In this document: positions 55,809 through 64,000 of the stretch, piece after piece
How positions within the stretch are numbered: the stretch's first letter is position 1
Layout: every line of letters starts with the position of its first letter
Assembly: GCA_947498505.1 (NCBI GenBank)
Contig: CANMKG010000004.1
Location: forward strand, 124,001-188,000
Source of the DNA: an uncultured Maribacter sp.
GTDB taxonomy: Bacteria > Bacteroidota > Bacteroidia > Flavobacteriales > Flavobacteriaceae
Reading direction: 5' to 3'
DNA length: 64,000 nucleotides
Notes under the pieces: model-generated
Seen by the model: the letters and a program-made list of their open reading frames with translations, nothing else
The model's database searches: none
What the model was told of the DNA's origin: nothing
Translations under genes and position numbers: made by a program

Positions 55809-57233
55809 TTATATTTTAGCAGATAACCCTAACGAAATTCCTTTTTCTAACATGAATTTACGTGCGGCCTCATATTCATTAGGTATTTTACCATCCAAAA
55901 TGGCTTCCTTGATAGCTTCTTTAATTATACCGATTTCCTTTGAAGGTTTAAGGTTAAAAGTTTTCATGATTTCTTCGCCAGAGACTGGAGGTTGAAAATT
56001 GCGAACGTGATCACGAGCTTCTACTTCTTCAATTTTTTGACGAACAAGCTTAAAGTTGTTTTTGTACTTCTTTTGCTTTTTAGCATTTTTAGTAGTAATG
56101 TCGGCTTCACAAAGCGTCATCAAGTCATTTACAGAGTCACCAGCATCAAAAATTAATCTTCTCACAGCAGAATCTGTTACGAAATCTTCCGCTAATACAA
56201 TGGGACGAGAACTCATTAATACCATCTTTTGAACAAATTTCATTTTGTCATTCAGAGGCATTCGTAAACGCTTAAATAGTTTATATACCATTTTAGAACC
56301 TACAAATTCATGCCCATGAAATGTCCATCCAATTTTTTTATGAAATTTTTTTGTTGGCGCTTTCCCAATATCATGTAATAGAGCTGCCCACCGCAACCAT
56401 ATATTATCTGTGGTTAGAGCAATGTTGTCTACAACTTCTAGAGTGTGCCAAAAATTATCTTTATGTCGTTGTCCTTCTATTTCTTCAATACCCTGAAGAG
56501 CTGTTAGCTCTGGCATAATAATAGGTAGTAAATTGGTTTTGTTTAGTAGTGCTAGACCAATAGAAGGTTTTTTACTTGCAAGAATTTTATGAAGTTCATC
56601 AACAATACGTTCGTTAGAAATAATTTTAATTCGTTCTGAATTATTTGTTATGGCTTGTAATGAATTCAGTTCTATATTAAAACTTAACTGTGTAGCAAAA
56701 CGAATTGCTCGCATCATTCTTAATGGGTCGTCAGAGTAAGTTATGCTTGGCTCTAAAGGTGTTTTTATAAGTTTGTTTTCTAAATCATCAATTCCATTAA
56801 AGGGGTCTACCAAATCACCAAAAGAATTTTCGTTTAAAGATAATGCTAGGGCATTAATAGTGAAATCTCTTCTTTTTTGGTCATCCTCAAGAGTTCCGTT
56901 TTCTACAATAGGGTTTCTACTATCTTCATTGTAACTTTCTTTTCGGGCACCAACAAATTCAATTTCAAGGTCTTGAAACCTGAGCATTGCTGTTCCGTAG
57001 TTTTTAAAAACGGTTACTTCTGGTTTATTTGGTAAATTTAAGGCAACCGCTTTGGCAAGTTTAATACCACTTCCTACAGCTACAATATCTATATCTTTTG
57101 CTTTACCACGGTTAAGCATATGGTCACGTACAAAACCACCAATTACATAAGTTTCTATACCGCATTCTTTTGCGGTTTCTTTTAAAATAGAAAAAACTGG
57201 ATGTTGAAGCGCTTTTGAATGATTTTGTTGCAT
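55809..57233 (-). CDS. cca: CCA tRNA nucleotidyltransferase with HD domain
   Basis: A 474-residue enzyme that adds or repairs the 3' CCA of tRNA. The catalytic head has GGFVRDHML and the DxD motif KDIDIV (about 46-48), with RRDFTINALA as the nucleotide-binding motif B region; DDPLRMMRAIRFATQL is the next family motif. A C-terminal HD-like phosphohydrolase domain follows (LLHDIGKAPTKK, FHGHEFVGSKM). The layout is normal for Bacteroidota. It is the last gene of the dapD run, 2 bp after tsaC. The 220 bases towards the adhesin hold no gene I can support. Confidence 0.93.
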   Translation of the reverse strand: MQQNHSKALQHPVFSILKETAKECGIETYVIGGFVRDHMLNRGKAKDIDIVAVGSGIKLAKAVALNLPNKPEVTVFKNYGTAMLRFQDLEIEFVGARKESYNEDSRNPIVENGTLEDDQKRRDFTINALALSLNENSFGDLVDPFNGIDDLENKLIKTPLEPSITYSDDPLRMMRAIRFATQLSFNIELNSLQAITNNSERIKIISNERIVDELHKILASKKPSIGLALLNKTNLLPIIMPELTALQGIEEIEGQRHKDNFWHTLEVVDNIALTTDNIWLRWAALLHDIGKAPTKKFHKKIGWTFHGHEFVGSKMVYKLFKRLRMPLNDKMKFVQKMVLMSSRPIVLAEDFVTDSAVRRLIFDAGDSVNDLMTLCEADITTKNAKKQKKYKNNFKLVRQKIEEVEARDHVRNFQPPVSGEEIMKTFNLKPSKEIGIIKEAIKEAILDGKIPNEYEAARKFMLEKGISLGLSAKI

Positions 57234-57235
57234 TG

Positions 57236-57796
57236 CTATTTTCTAATCACTCTTACCGTACCGTCATTACTTAATTTAATAATAGAAGAAGGTGATTTTA
57301 TTTGATTTTCTGGCTGCAAACTTACGATATAGTCTACACCTTTTAAAATTACATCGCTAATTTCGGTATAGTTTTCAGGTGTGTTTTCTCCTGAAATGTT
57401 TGCAGATGTAGATACAATTGGTTTTTTAAAATTACCAATCAAATATTTACAAAATTTATCAGAAGCTATTCTAATAGCAATAGTATTGTCATCTGCAATG
57501 AGGTTTTTAGCTATTCCTTTTGGATTGTCATAGACAATAGTTGTTGGTTTTGTAGCCAAATCTATAATATCATATGCAACATCTGGTACCTCTTCAATAT
57601 ACCTTTCTAGCATTGCATCGTTAGATACTAAGCAAATAAGAGCTTTACTATCATTACGTTGTTTTAAATCATAAACTTTTTTAACAGCTTCGGGATTGGT
57701 CGCATCACAACCTATCCCCCAAACAGTATCGGTTGGGTATAGAATAAGACCTCCGTTTGCTAGAATTTCAGTGCATTTTTTGATATCTTCTTGCAT
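57236..57796 (-). CDS. tsaC: L-threonylcarbamoyladenylate synthase (YrdC/TsaC)
   Basis: A 186-residue enzyme that makes threonylcarbamoyl-AMP for the t6A37 modification of tRNAs reading ANN codons. Visible YrdC signatures are GGLILYPTDTVWGIGCDATN, KQRNDSKALICLVS and VSTSANISGE. The Sua5 C-terminal domain is absent, as in the short TsaC form. Its neighbour cca also acts on tRNA, and the stop-to-start distance is 2 bp, so the pair is likely co-transcribed with the upstream glycosyltransferases. Confidence 0.93.
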   Translation of the reverse strand: MQEDIKKCTEILANGGLILYPTDTVWGIGCDATNPEAVKKVYDLKQRNDSKALICLVSNDAMLERYIEEVPDVAYDIIDLATKPTTIVYDNPKGIAKNLIADDNTIAIRIASDKFCKYLIGNFKKPIVSTSANISGENTPENYTEISDVILKGVDYIVSLQPENQIKSPSSIIKLSNDGTVRVIRK

Positions 57797-57800
57797 GGCA

Positions 57801-58892
57801 TCAACTGTTTGTCAAATATGTTTTTACTTGATTTAAAATATTCTTTTTATTAAAGTTTTGTTGTATAAAATGTAAACCTTGTTCACCCATATTTGTTTGC
57901 AGGTTTGGGTTTTCATTTAGCTTTATAATGGCATCAACAAAAGCTTCAATATTTTCTGGAGGAGTTAAAAAACCTGTGTTATTATGTTGGACAACTTCGG
58001 GGTTACTACTTACATTAAAGGCAACAATTGGTTTTTTGCATAGCGAAGCTTCTGCTAATACATAACCAAAACCTTCCCAATGCGATGGTAGCAAGAAAAC
58101 ATCTCCACTTTCCATAAAAGCTTTAGGGTCATCTATAAAACCAAGCAATTCTACTTTTTTTTCGACCTTAAGTTTTTGAATTAAAGTTTCAAGGTCTCCT
58201 CTTAAGCTACCCTCCCCTCCAATTAAAAGTTTAAAATTAATATTCCTGTTTTGTAGTTCTTTGGCAACATGAATTAAGAATACTTGGTTTTTTTGATATT
58301 CAAGTCTCCCCAGATTAGTTAATACAAGTTCATCTTTGGTTTTAGTATAGTATAACTTCGTAGACACTTTTTGAAGAAAAGCGTCAATATCAATACCATT
58401 ATAGATTACTGTAATTTTTTCTTTTGGAAAAAGGGTCTTGTTATTTTGTAATACTGTTTGTTTTGTTGCGTTAGAATTTGCTAAAATATCAGTAACTACT
58501 TCTCTAAAATAAAATCGATTTAAAAAGCTGTTTTTAATAGGTATAGCACTTCCTCTGCGATAAATAATTCGGTTAACATTGGCCTTTTTCGCGGCTAATC
58601 CGGCCAACTTTAAATCGTTAGAAAGGTTAATAATTATGGTTTCTGTATTATGTTTTTTAATAATCTTTTTTACCTTATTAACCTTAAAGGGGTTTAAAAA
58701 ACTTAGGTTTCCAACAGTAATTCCAACCGATGGAATGTTTAGTTGTTTTAGTTTTTTCAGGAGCACACTTTTCTCATGGGCGACAACTAGCACATTATAC
58801 CCATTTTGATGCATGTATAAACTAGCTTCTAAATGCCATTTTTCGCCACCACCCCAGGCTATTGCGCTATTGAAAAAAACAATGTTTTTCAT
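57801..58892 (-). CDS. Glycosyltransferase family 4 (A)
   Basis: A 363-residue GT-B fold enzyme. The N-terminal half has SAIAWGGGEKWHLEASLYM and the C-terminal half LVLTNLGRLEYQKNQVFLI, LLIGGEGSLRGDLE, LLPSHWEGFGYVLAEAS and ASLCKKPIVAFNVSSNPEVV, the last two being the E-x7-E donor-binding region of family GT4. It probably adds a sugar to lipopolysaccharide or another envelope glycan; donor and acceptor are unknown. Its ATG overlaps the previous gene's stop by 4 bp. Confidence 0.88.
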   Translation of the reverse strand: MKNIVFFNSAIAWGGGEKWHLEASLYMHQNGYNVLVVAHEKSVLLKKLKQLNIPSVGITVGNLSFLNPFKVNKVKKIIKKHNTETIIINLSNDLKLAGLAAKKANVNRIIYRRGSAIPIKNSFLNRFYFREVVTDILANSNATKQTVLQNNKTLFPKEKITVIYNGIDIDAFLQKVSTKLYYTKTKDELVLTNLGRLEYQKNQVFLIHVAKELQNRNINFKLLIGGEGSLRGDLETLIQKLKVEKKVELLGFIDDPKAFMESGDVFLLPSHWEGFGYVLAEASLCKKPIVAFNVSSNPEVVQHNNTGFLTPPENIEAFVDAIIKLNENPNLQTNMGEQGLHFIQQNFNKKNILNQVKTYLTNS

Positions 58893-60007
58893 TTTAATAC
58901 TGATTTATAGATTTCGTAAATATTCTGGGTTACGTTTTCAGTATTAAATTGTTGCACATAGTGGTAACCTTTTTCTTTTAATTCATTTCTTTTTTCAGGA
59001 TGTTCTAACAAGTATTTGATTTTTTCACCTAAATCATGATGGTTTTCTGGTGAAACATACAATGAGTTTGGGCCACCTGCTTCTGAAAAACAACTTCCAG
59101 TACTAGATATAACAGGAGTTTTACTGTATAATGCTTCTATAATAGGAATGCCAAACCCTTCGAAAATAGAAGGGTAAATAAAAACAGTTGCTAGTTGATA
59201 TATAACCGCTAAATCAATAATAGGAACGTTTTTTAGAAACATTACTTTATCATCTAAGCCATGTTTTTTTATATATTCCTTTATTCCATCACTGTATTTA
59301 GTTTCCCTTCCTATCAATACTAGTTTAGTGTTAATATTTTTTAAGGTTTTTACTATTGAAAAAGCATTTTTGCGTTCTTCTAAGGTACCAACGTTTAGAA
59401 GAAATTCTTCAGGGAGATGATATTTTTGTTTTACTTTTTCTTTTTGAGTATTGTCATATTCGTTTTTGAAAGCATCGTTACAAGTTTGGTATACCACCTT
59501 TACTTTAGAAGCTTCAATTTTTAAATATTTAATGATATCTGCTTTAGTTTGCTCGCTTATAGCAACAACAACATCGGCATTTACAGCTGCTTTTTTGAAT
59601 TTTAAGAAGTGAATTTTTCTATCGAAAAAAGAATATAATTTAGGATATCTAACAAAGATTAAATCATGAATGGTAACAATACTTTTTATACCTTGTTTTC
59701 TTAAGCCAGAAGGAATTTCGCCAGATAGGCCATGAAATAGCACTATATCATCTTTAACCAAATCATTTATAATTGCTTTTTGACGCCAGTAATTTTTAAA
59801 CTTTTTGTAAAAAGATGTTGAGGGGAGTTTTTCCCTAACATTATTGGTATCTACAGAAAATAGTTTTTTTTGACTTGGCTTTGGGTTGTATAGATAATAG
59901 TCGTTTTCTGGATAGTGCGCACTTAAAGACTTTATTAAATCTCTTCCATAGTTTCCTAAGCCAGTAGTATTGTGAAAAACCCGCTTAGCCTCGAAACCTA
60001 TTTTCAT
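58889..60007 (-). CDS. Glycosyltransferase family 4 (B)
   Basis: A 372-residue GT4 enzyme of the mannosyltransferase-like branch. MKIGFEAKRVFHNTTGLGNY at the start carries the N-terminal glycine-rich loop, LLNVGTLEERKNAFSIV and YPSIFEGFGIPIIEALYSKT give the nucleotide-sugar region with the conserved glutamates. It overlaps its neighbours by 4 bp on each side (ATGA arrangement), so the three glycosyltransferases are translationally coupled and probably act in sequence on one glycan. Confidence 0.9.
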   Translation of the reverse strand: MKIGFEAKRVFHNTTGLGNYGRDLIKSLSAHYPENDYYLYNPKPSQKKLFSVDTNNVREKLPSTSFYKKFKNYWRQKAIINDLVKDDIVLFHGLSGEIPSGLRKQGIKSIVTIHDLIFVRYPKLYSFFDRKIHFLKFKKAAVNADVVVAISEQTKADIIKYLKIEASKVKVVYQTCNDAFKNEYDNTQKEKVKQKYHLPEEFLLNVGTLEERKNAFSIVKTLKNINTKLVLIGRETKYSDGIKEYIKKHGLDDKVMFLKNVPIIDLAVIYQLATVFIYPSIFEGFGIPIIEALYSKTPVISSTGSCFSEAGGPNSLYVSPENHHDLGEKIKYLLEHPEKRNELKEKGYHYVQQFNTENVTQNIYEIYKSVLK

Positions 60008-60765
60008 TTTTGCTTGTCTTGAAGTTCTTTAACTTTTATATATTTTACAAAAGTACCAAAAGCAGCAAATATAGAGATAGTAAAGCCAGTGTATCCATCT
60101 AAAAAACCTTTATTTATGATGTAGCTTTTAATAAACTTCCACCACGGATTTACAAGAATTTTAAAATACCCAACCTTTTTTTTGTTTTTGGCAATATGGC
60201 TTTGCGCTGCAATGGTTGTAAAGTAGTCTACTTTTTGTAAATGCTCGCTTCGAGTATCATAAGCCCAATGTAAAAGATCACCCTTTAGTTTTCCTTTTGT
60301 TGAACCTTGATTTAATTCTAGAAAATCGTGAGGGTTTTTCCCGATCCATTTACCAGAATCTTTTTTGATGAGTCGTATTCTCGAATCTGGGTACCAATTG
60401 GTGTGCCTAACCCATTTACCACAATAGTTATTGAGTCTGTTTAACTCATAACCATCAAATTTCAGGTTGTTTTTTATACTTAAAATATGTTCTTGCAGTT
60501 CAGATGATAGCGCTTCATCACCATCTAATGAAAGTACATATTCGTGAGAAGCACGTTGTAAAGCAAAGTTTTTTTGTTCTAGATAACCTAAAAACTCTTG
60601 CTCAATAAAAACAACTTTATACTTCTCACAAATTTGTTTTGTTTTATCTGTAGAAAATGAATCTACAACAACGATTTCATCAACAACATCTACTAATGAA
60701 GATAAACATTTTTCAATATACTGTTCTTCATTAAAGGTTATAATGACACCGGAAATTTTACTCAT
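60004..60765 (-). CDS. Glycosyltransferase family 2, WaaE/KdtX-like
   Basis: A 253-residue GT-A enzyme. KISGVIITFNEEQYIEKCL opens the Rossmann half, EIVVVDSFSTDKTKQI and VLSLDGDEAL contain the donor-binding Asp and the DxD-like D-G-D, and RIRLIKKDSGKWIGKNPHDF is characteristic of the WaaE/KdtX lipopolysaccharide-core glucosyltransferase branch. A hydrophobic C-terminal stretch (about 215-240) suggests membrane association. It follows dapD by 13 bp, and the three glycosyltransferases overlap, pointing to lipopolysaccharide-core work. Confidence 0.88.
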   Translation of the reverse strand: MSKISGVIITFNEEQYIEKCLSSLVDVVDEIVVVDSFSTDKTKQICEKYKVVFIEQEFLGYLEQKNFALQRASHEYVLSLDGDEALSSELQEHILSIKNNLKFDGYELNRLNNYCGKWVRHTNWYPDSRIRLIKKDSGKWIGKNPHDFLELNQGSTKGKLKGDLLHWAYDTRSEHLQKVDYFTTIAAQSHIAKNKKKVGYFKILVNPWWKFIKSYIINKGFLDGYTGFTISIFAAFGTFVKYIKVKELQDKQK

Positions 60766-60778
60766 TACAATGCTTTAT

Positions 60779-61594
60779 TTACACGGCAACGTCGTACTCT
60801 CTTAAGGCATCGTTTAACGATGTTTTTTTGTTTGTACTTTCTTTACGCTTACCAATAATTAAAGCGCAAGGTACATTATATTCTCCAGCTGCAAATTTCT
60901 TTGTATAACTTCCAGGAATAACTACTGATCTAGCAGGAACCAAACCTTTTCTTTCTATTGGTTCGTCTCCGGTTACATCAATTATTTTTGTAGAGGCTGT
61001 TAGCACAACATTTGCACCTAAAACAGCTTCAGTTTCAACACGAACTCCTTCTACGACAATACATCTTGAACCAATAAAAGCGTTATCCTCAATAATTACG
61101 GGTGCTGCTTGTAATGGCTCTAAAACACCACCAATACCAACACCACCACTAAGGTGAACATTTTTTCCTATTTGAGCACAACTACCAACAGTAGCCCAAG
61201 TATCAACCATAGAACCTTCATCAACATAAGCACCAATATTTACATAACTCGGCATTAATATAGTACCCGGAGAAATGTATGAACCATGTCTTGCAACGGC
61301 GTTAGGAACAACACGAATTCCCTTTTCCGCATAACCTCTTTTTAAAGGCATTTTGTCATGGTACTCAAAAATACCAGCCTCTAAAGTTTCCATTTTTTGT
61401 ATTGGGAAATACATTACAACACCTTTTTTTACCCACTCGTTTATTTGCCATCCATTAGCGGTTGGTTCGGCACAACGTAATTTTCCAGCATCGAGTAAAT
61501 TAATAACTTCTCTAATTGCATTTTGGGTAGCTTCGTCTTTTAACAATTCTCTGTTATCCCAAGCCTTTTCTATAATTTGTTGTAAGTTTTCCAT
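60779..61594 (-). CDS. dapD: Tetrahydrodipicolinate N-succinyltransferase
   Basis: A 271-residue enzyme that succinylates tetrahydrodipicolinate in the lysine/diaminopimelate route. It has a left-handed parallel beta-helix of hexapeptide repeats (NVHLSGGVGIGGVLEPLQA, NAFIGSRCIVVEGVRVETEA) after an N-terminal helical domain with MPLKRGYAEKGIRVVPNAVA. The C-terminal SVVIPGSYTKKFAAGE region is a family signature. Its pathway partner lysA lies at 28389-29633. It opens the minus-strand run and is divergent from ruvX. Confidence 0.95.
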   Translation of the reverse strand: MENLQQIIEKAWDNRELLKDEATQNAIREVINLLDAGKLRCAEPTANGWQINEWVKKGVVMYFPIQKMETLEAGIFEYHDKMPLKRGYAEKGIRVVPNAVARHGSYISPGTILMPSYVNIGAYVDEGSMVDTWATVGSCAQIGKNVHLSGGVGIGGVLEPLQAAPVIIEDNAFIGSRCIVVEGVRVETEAVLGANVVLTASTKIIDVTGDEPIERKGLVPARSVVIPGSYTKKFAAGEYNVPCALIIGKRKESTNKKTSLNDALREYDVAV

Positions 61595-61674
61595 TTCCTA
61601 ATTTATATTTTGAACAAATATAAGTTGAAGTATGGAATTCGTCTTTCTATTTTACAGTTATAACAATTTATAGC

Positions 61675-61682
61675 TATTTTTG
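61675..61682 (+). promoter_or_regulatory. Promoter -7 element for ruvX-def
   Basis: TATTTTTG matches TAnnTTTG and ends 13 bases before the TTG start codon of ruvX, implying a very short or absent 5' leader. Confidence 0.6.
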
Positions 61683-61695
61683 GCAAAAATTTGTT

Positions 61696-62106
61696 TTGGG
61701 TAGAATTGTAGCCTTGGATTATGGAAAAAAGAGAACGGGAATAGCTGTGACAGATGAGTTACAGTTAATTGCTTCAGGCCTTACTACAGTTGCTTCACAT
61801 GAGTTAATTAATTTTCTTCAAGAATATATTAAAAAAGAAAAGGTAGAAATTTTTGTTGTTGGAGAGCCTAAACAAATGGATAATACACCATCAGAATCTG
61901 AGGCGTTAATTATTCCGTTTTTAAAGCAGTTAGAGAAAAAGATTCCGGAGATACCTGTTGTTAGACAAGATGAGCGTTTTACTTCGAAAATGGCTTTTCA
62001 AAGCATGATTGATGGTGGTTTGAAGAAAAAACAAAGACAAAACAAAGCACTAGTTGATGAAATTAGTGCAACAATTATTTTACAAGCATACTTAAATAAA
62101 AAGTAA
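61696..62106 (+). CDS. ruvX: Putative Holliday junction resolvase RuvX (YqgF family)
   Basis: A 136-residue RNase H-like fold protein. VALDYGKKRTGIAV holds the first catalytic Asp, VVGEPKQMDNTPSE the second acidic site, DERFTSKMA and VDEISATIILQAYL the remaining ones. YqgF proteins act in 16S rRNA 5' processing and have been called resolvases. The start is a TTG at 61696; I find no usable ATG or GTG near it, and the protein begins at the correct place. It joins def directly (TAA-ATG). Confidence 0.9.
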   Translation: MGRIVALDYGKKRTGIAVTDELQLIASGLTTVASHELINFLQEYIKKEKVEIFVVGEPKQMDNTPSESEALIIPFLKQLEKKIPEIPVVRQDERFTSKMAFQSMIDGGLKKKQRQNKALVDEISATIILQAYLNKK

Positions 62107-62697
62107 ATGATATTACCTATTGTAGCCTATGGAGACCCAGTTTTACGAAAAGTTGCTGGAGATATCGATAAAGATTATGACAAATTACCGGAGCTAATTT
62201 CTAATATGTGGGAAACCATGTATAATGCGCATGGTGTTGGATTAGCTGCTCCACAAATAGGAAAACCTATTCGTTTATTTTTGGTGGACACTACTCCATT
62301 TGCAGATGATGAAGATTTAACTGAAAAAGAGAAAAAGCAGTTAGATGGATTTAAAAAAGTGTTCATTAATGCAAAAATAGAAGAGGAAACAGGTGAGGAA
62401 TGGGTTTTTAATGAAGGTTGTTTAAGTATACCAGATGTTCGTGAAGATGTTTCAAGAAAGGGAACAATAAAAGTGCATTACTTTGATGAAAATTTTAAAG
62501 AGTATACAGAAACTTTTGATGGACTTTTGGCTAGAGTAATTCAGCATGAATATGATCACATTGAAGGTGTTTTGTTTACAGATAAGTTGTCTTCATTGAA
62601 AAAGAGATTAATAAAAGGGAGGCTAACAAACATTTCTAAAGGAAAAATAAAAGTAGACTACCGTATGCGTTTTCCAGCTTTAAAAAAAGGACGTTAA
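62107..62697 (+). CDS. def: Peptide deformylase
   Basis: A 196-residue metalloenzyme that removes the N-formyl group from new proteins. The three active-site motifs are all present: GVGLAAPQIG, EGCLSIP (metal Cys) and the HEYDHIEG metal-binding pair of histidines with the catalytic Glu. A short insertion (about 60-95, acidic) lies between motifs 1 and 2, seen in Bacteroidota enzymes. Its ATG follows the ruvX stop with no gap, so the two are translationally coupled. Confidence 0.97.
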   Translation: MILPIVAYGDPVLRKVAGDIDKDYDKLPELISNMWETMYNAHGVGLAAPQIGKPIRLFLVDTTPFADDEDLTEKEKKQLDGFKKVFINAKIEEETGEEWVFNEGCLSIPDVREDVSRKGTIKVHYFDENFKEYTETFDGLLARVIQHEYDHIEGVLFTDKLSSLKKRLIKGRLTNISKGKIKVDYRMRFPALKKGR

Positions 62698-62703
62698 TTA
62701 GTG

Positions 62704-62732
62704 TTTGTATTTAAAGAAAATGTGCATATTTG
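62704..62732 (+). promoter_or_regulatory. Promoter for the DUF5606 gene
   Basis: TTTG at 62704-62707, a 17-bp spacer, then CATATTTG (one mismatch to TAnnTTTG) at 62725-62732, 22 bases before the ATG. Confidence 0.55.
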
Positions 62733-62754
62733 CGGTCTTAAAATAAATTGATAC

Positions 62755-63177
62755 ATGGGGTTAGATAAGATTTTATCCATAGCAGGAAAACCAGGTTTGT
62801 TTAAGTTACTTACACAAACAAGATCAGGTTTTGTAGCGGAATCGTTAATAGATAACAAAAGAGTAAGTGTAGGTTTACGTAGTAACGTAAGTGTACTTTC
62901 TGAAATAGCTATTTATACTTTGGATGAAGAGCTTCCTTTGAGAGAAGTTTTTATAAAGATTCAGGAAAAAGAAAATGGAGGAAAAACTTCAATAGGGCAC
63001 AAGGAAGAAAAAATAAAATTAGAAGAATATTTTTTTGAAGTACTTCCTAATTATGATGAAGATAGAGTGTATTCTAGCGATATTAAAAAGGTTATTCAGT
63101 GGTATAATCTTTTACATGATAACGGTATTGTAGATTTTTCTGAAGAAAAGGAAACCGTTAATTCTGAGGAGGAATAA
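62755..63177 (+). CDS. DUF5606 family protein
   Basis: A 140-residue cytoplasmic protein matching DUF5606, a Bacteroidota-specific family: GLDKILSIAGKPGLFKLLTQ with SGFVAESLIDNKRVSVGLRS at the N-terminus (an SH3-like segment), and SSDIKKVIQWYNLLHDNG in the C-terminal helix pair. Its place after def is common in Flavobacteriaceae (from memory). The function is unknown; the basic-to-acidic profile does not point to a specific partner. Confidence 0.88.
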   Translation: MGLDKILSIAGKPGLFKLLTQTRSGFVAESLIDNKRVSVGLRSNVSVLSEIAIYTLDEELPLREVFIKIQEKENGGKTSIGHKEEKIKLEEYFFEVLPNYDEDRVYSSDIKKVIQWYNLLHDNGIVDFSEEKETVNSEEE

Positions 63178-63191
63178 AAATGTTTATGTAA

Positions 63192-63229
63192 AAATTAAAG
63201 AGCCTTCAATATTGAAGGCTCTTTAATTT
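63192..63229. terminator. Bidirectional terminator between the DUF5606 gene and the GH20 gene
   Basis: A perfect palindrome of 19 bp per side centred at 63210/63211 (about 16 paired after loop formation), A-rich on the left and T-rich on the right, able to end transcripts from both sides. Confidence 0.9.
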
Positions 63230-63230
63230 T

Positions 63231-64000
63231 TTAGTCTTTTTTTATTGATGAGTACGTGAACTTACTCTTTTTCCAATCTATTAATGTAGAAGGGTAATAT
63301 TTTACATCCATCATATCAAGAAAAGGAGCGTGATTTGCAAGACGTTTTTTATAACTGTCCCAATTTCTATTTTCTTCGGTACTCCAACTTAATTCAGAGT
63401 AACCAATTATTCTTGGGAAAGCTAGATATTCTAACTCGTTAATATCGCTAATAGTTTCTGACCATAGTGGAGCTTCAATTCCTAAAATACTTTCTTTAGG
63501 GATTTCAATATAGTTGTCAGGAGTCCAAATGTATGCAGTGTCAACCGGTATATGTCCAGCCCAATTTAATCCATGCTTGGATAGTGAATCGTACTTCATG
63601 TCTAAGTAAGCCTTTTGAGCAATAGATATAATAACTTTCATTCCTTTTTTTACTGCCTTCTTAGCATTTTTTTCACTTCTCCAAAATTGAGCAATAGAAG
63701 TTGAATCTATATCGGCAACAGCAATATCATCCCATCCAATCATTTTTTTGCCATGTTTCCGAATAATTTTTTCAACTCTATTTACGAAATATTTGTAGTC
63801 GGCTTTTTTAGTAACATGACTTTCATCTCCTCCGATATGAAAATATGGTCCGGGAGTTAAGGCGGAAATCTCATTTACAACATCATCAATAAACTTATAC
63901 GTGGTATCTTTTTTTGTATTAAATGTGCTAAAACCTACACGAGTGCCTTCATATAATTTTAATTTTTTACCATTGCCATTTAAAAAAGGATAAGATACTG
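63231..64000 (-). CDS. GH20 beta-N-acetylhexosaminidase, C-terminal part
   Basis: Partial gene running off the right edge (about 256 residues visible). The frame stays open to the window end; a Met at 63743 is internal. The catalytic motif is present as PGPYFHIGGDESHVT, where the Asp-Glu pair is the GH20 catalytic pair for substrate-assisted hydrolysis of terminal N-acetyl-hexosamines. Downstream are VEKIIRKHGKKMIGWDDI and NWAGHIPVDTAYIWTP. Since the N-terminus is missing, signal peptide and cell location are unknown, though chitin or host-glycan breakdown is usual. Confidence 0.93.
   Translation of the reverse strand, partial: VSYPFLNGNGKKLKLYEGTRVGFSTFNTKKDTTYKFIDDVVNEISALTPGPYFHIGGDESHVTKKADYKYFVNRVEKIIRKHGKKMIGWDDIAVADIDSTSIAQFWRSEKNAKKAVKKGMKVIISIAQKAYLDMKYDSLSKHGLNWAGHIPVDTAYIWTPDNYIEIPKESILGIEAPLWSETISDINELEYLAFPRIIGYSELSWSTEENRNWDSYKKRLANHAPFLDMMDVKYYPSTLIDWKKSKFTYSSIKKD

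Noticed and set aside
55687-55995. A plus-strand frame of 102 codons upstream of the adhesin.
   Set aside because: It overlaps the cca coding end on the other strand and shows no recognisable protein features.
63231-63743. A complete 170-residue protein starting at a Met at 63743.
   Set aside because: The frame continues to the window edge and contains the GH20 catalytic motif upstream of that Met, so it is the end of a longer gene.

Overview
The window is AT-rich chromosomal DNA from a member of the Bacteroidota, almost certainly a marine-type Flavobacteriaceae. Several things point there: type IX secretion (T9SS) type B C-terminal domains, a PorP/SprF protein with a PorE-like OmpA protein, HmuY, a PUR-type DUF3276 protein, DUF5606, a long-form NusB, TTTG / TAnnTTTG promoters, and little Shine-Dalgarno signal. 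I see no insertion sequence, prophage, CRISPR array, tRNA or rRNA. Both ends cut genes: an M14 carboxypeptidase-like gene on the left and a GH20 hexosaminidase on the right.

Layout. 1-10.7 kb is mostly housekeeping: PUR-family regulator, ABC exporter, nusB, yajC, pepT, pyrD, LysE exporter, HMG-CoA lyase, Crp/Fnr regulator and a DoxX-like protein. 10.7-26.1 kb is the most distinctive part, a two-armed iron/heme acquisition region. The minus arm reads DUF6607 protein, siderophore-type TonB receptor, ankyrin protein, DUF2271 protein, PepSY-flavodoxin-reductase fusion. The divergent plus arm reads BtuB/HmuR-type TonB receptor, HmuY lipoprotein, a small Cys-rich protein and a methyltransferase, followed by a porin and an FMN-binding / membrane / CxxCH heme-binding trio. 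Two paralogous small Cys-rich proteins flank the receptors, and a near-identical palindrome lies upstream of the left one and in the divergent promoter region.

26-36 kb is again housekeeping: guaB, a thioredoxin, lysA, a Lon-N protein, sucC, DUF1456, Hsp20 and uvrB. 36-42 kb is a co-oriented run of a T9SS cargo protein, an ABC-2 transporter and an IgGFc-binding-like surface protein. 42-46 kb holds an orphan protein with kinase-like motifs, a nucleoid-associated protein, a pRiA4b ORF-3-like protein and heme A synthase. 46-55.6 kb is a surface/gliding cluster: a 2102-residue T9SS type B adhesin with 103-residue tandem repeats, a PorP/SprF protein and a PorE-like OmpA protein. 55.8-61.6 kb is a tight minus-strand run (dapD, three glycosyltransferases, tsaC, cca). 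61.7-63.2 kb carries ruvX, def and a DUF5606 gene.

How the iron locus may work (inference): the receptors import ferric siderophore and heme (with HmuY as hemophore) through the outer membrane. The PepSY-flavodoxin-reductase would carry NAD(P)H electrons across the inner membrane. The DUF2271 protein, which has a DxxTGAT motif like the FMN-attachment motif of flavinylated proteins, could pass them to ferric iron in the periplasm. The palindrome would co-regulate both arms.
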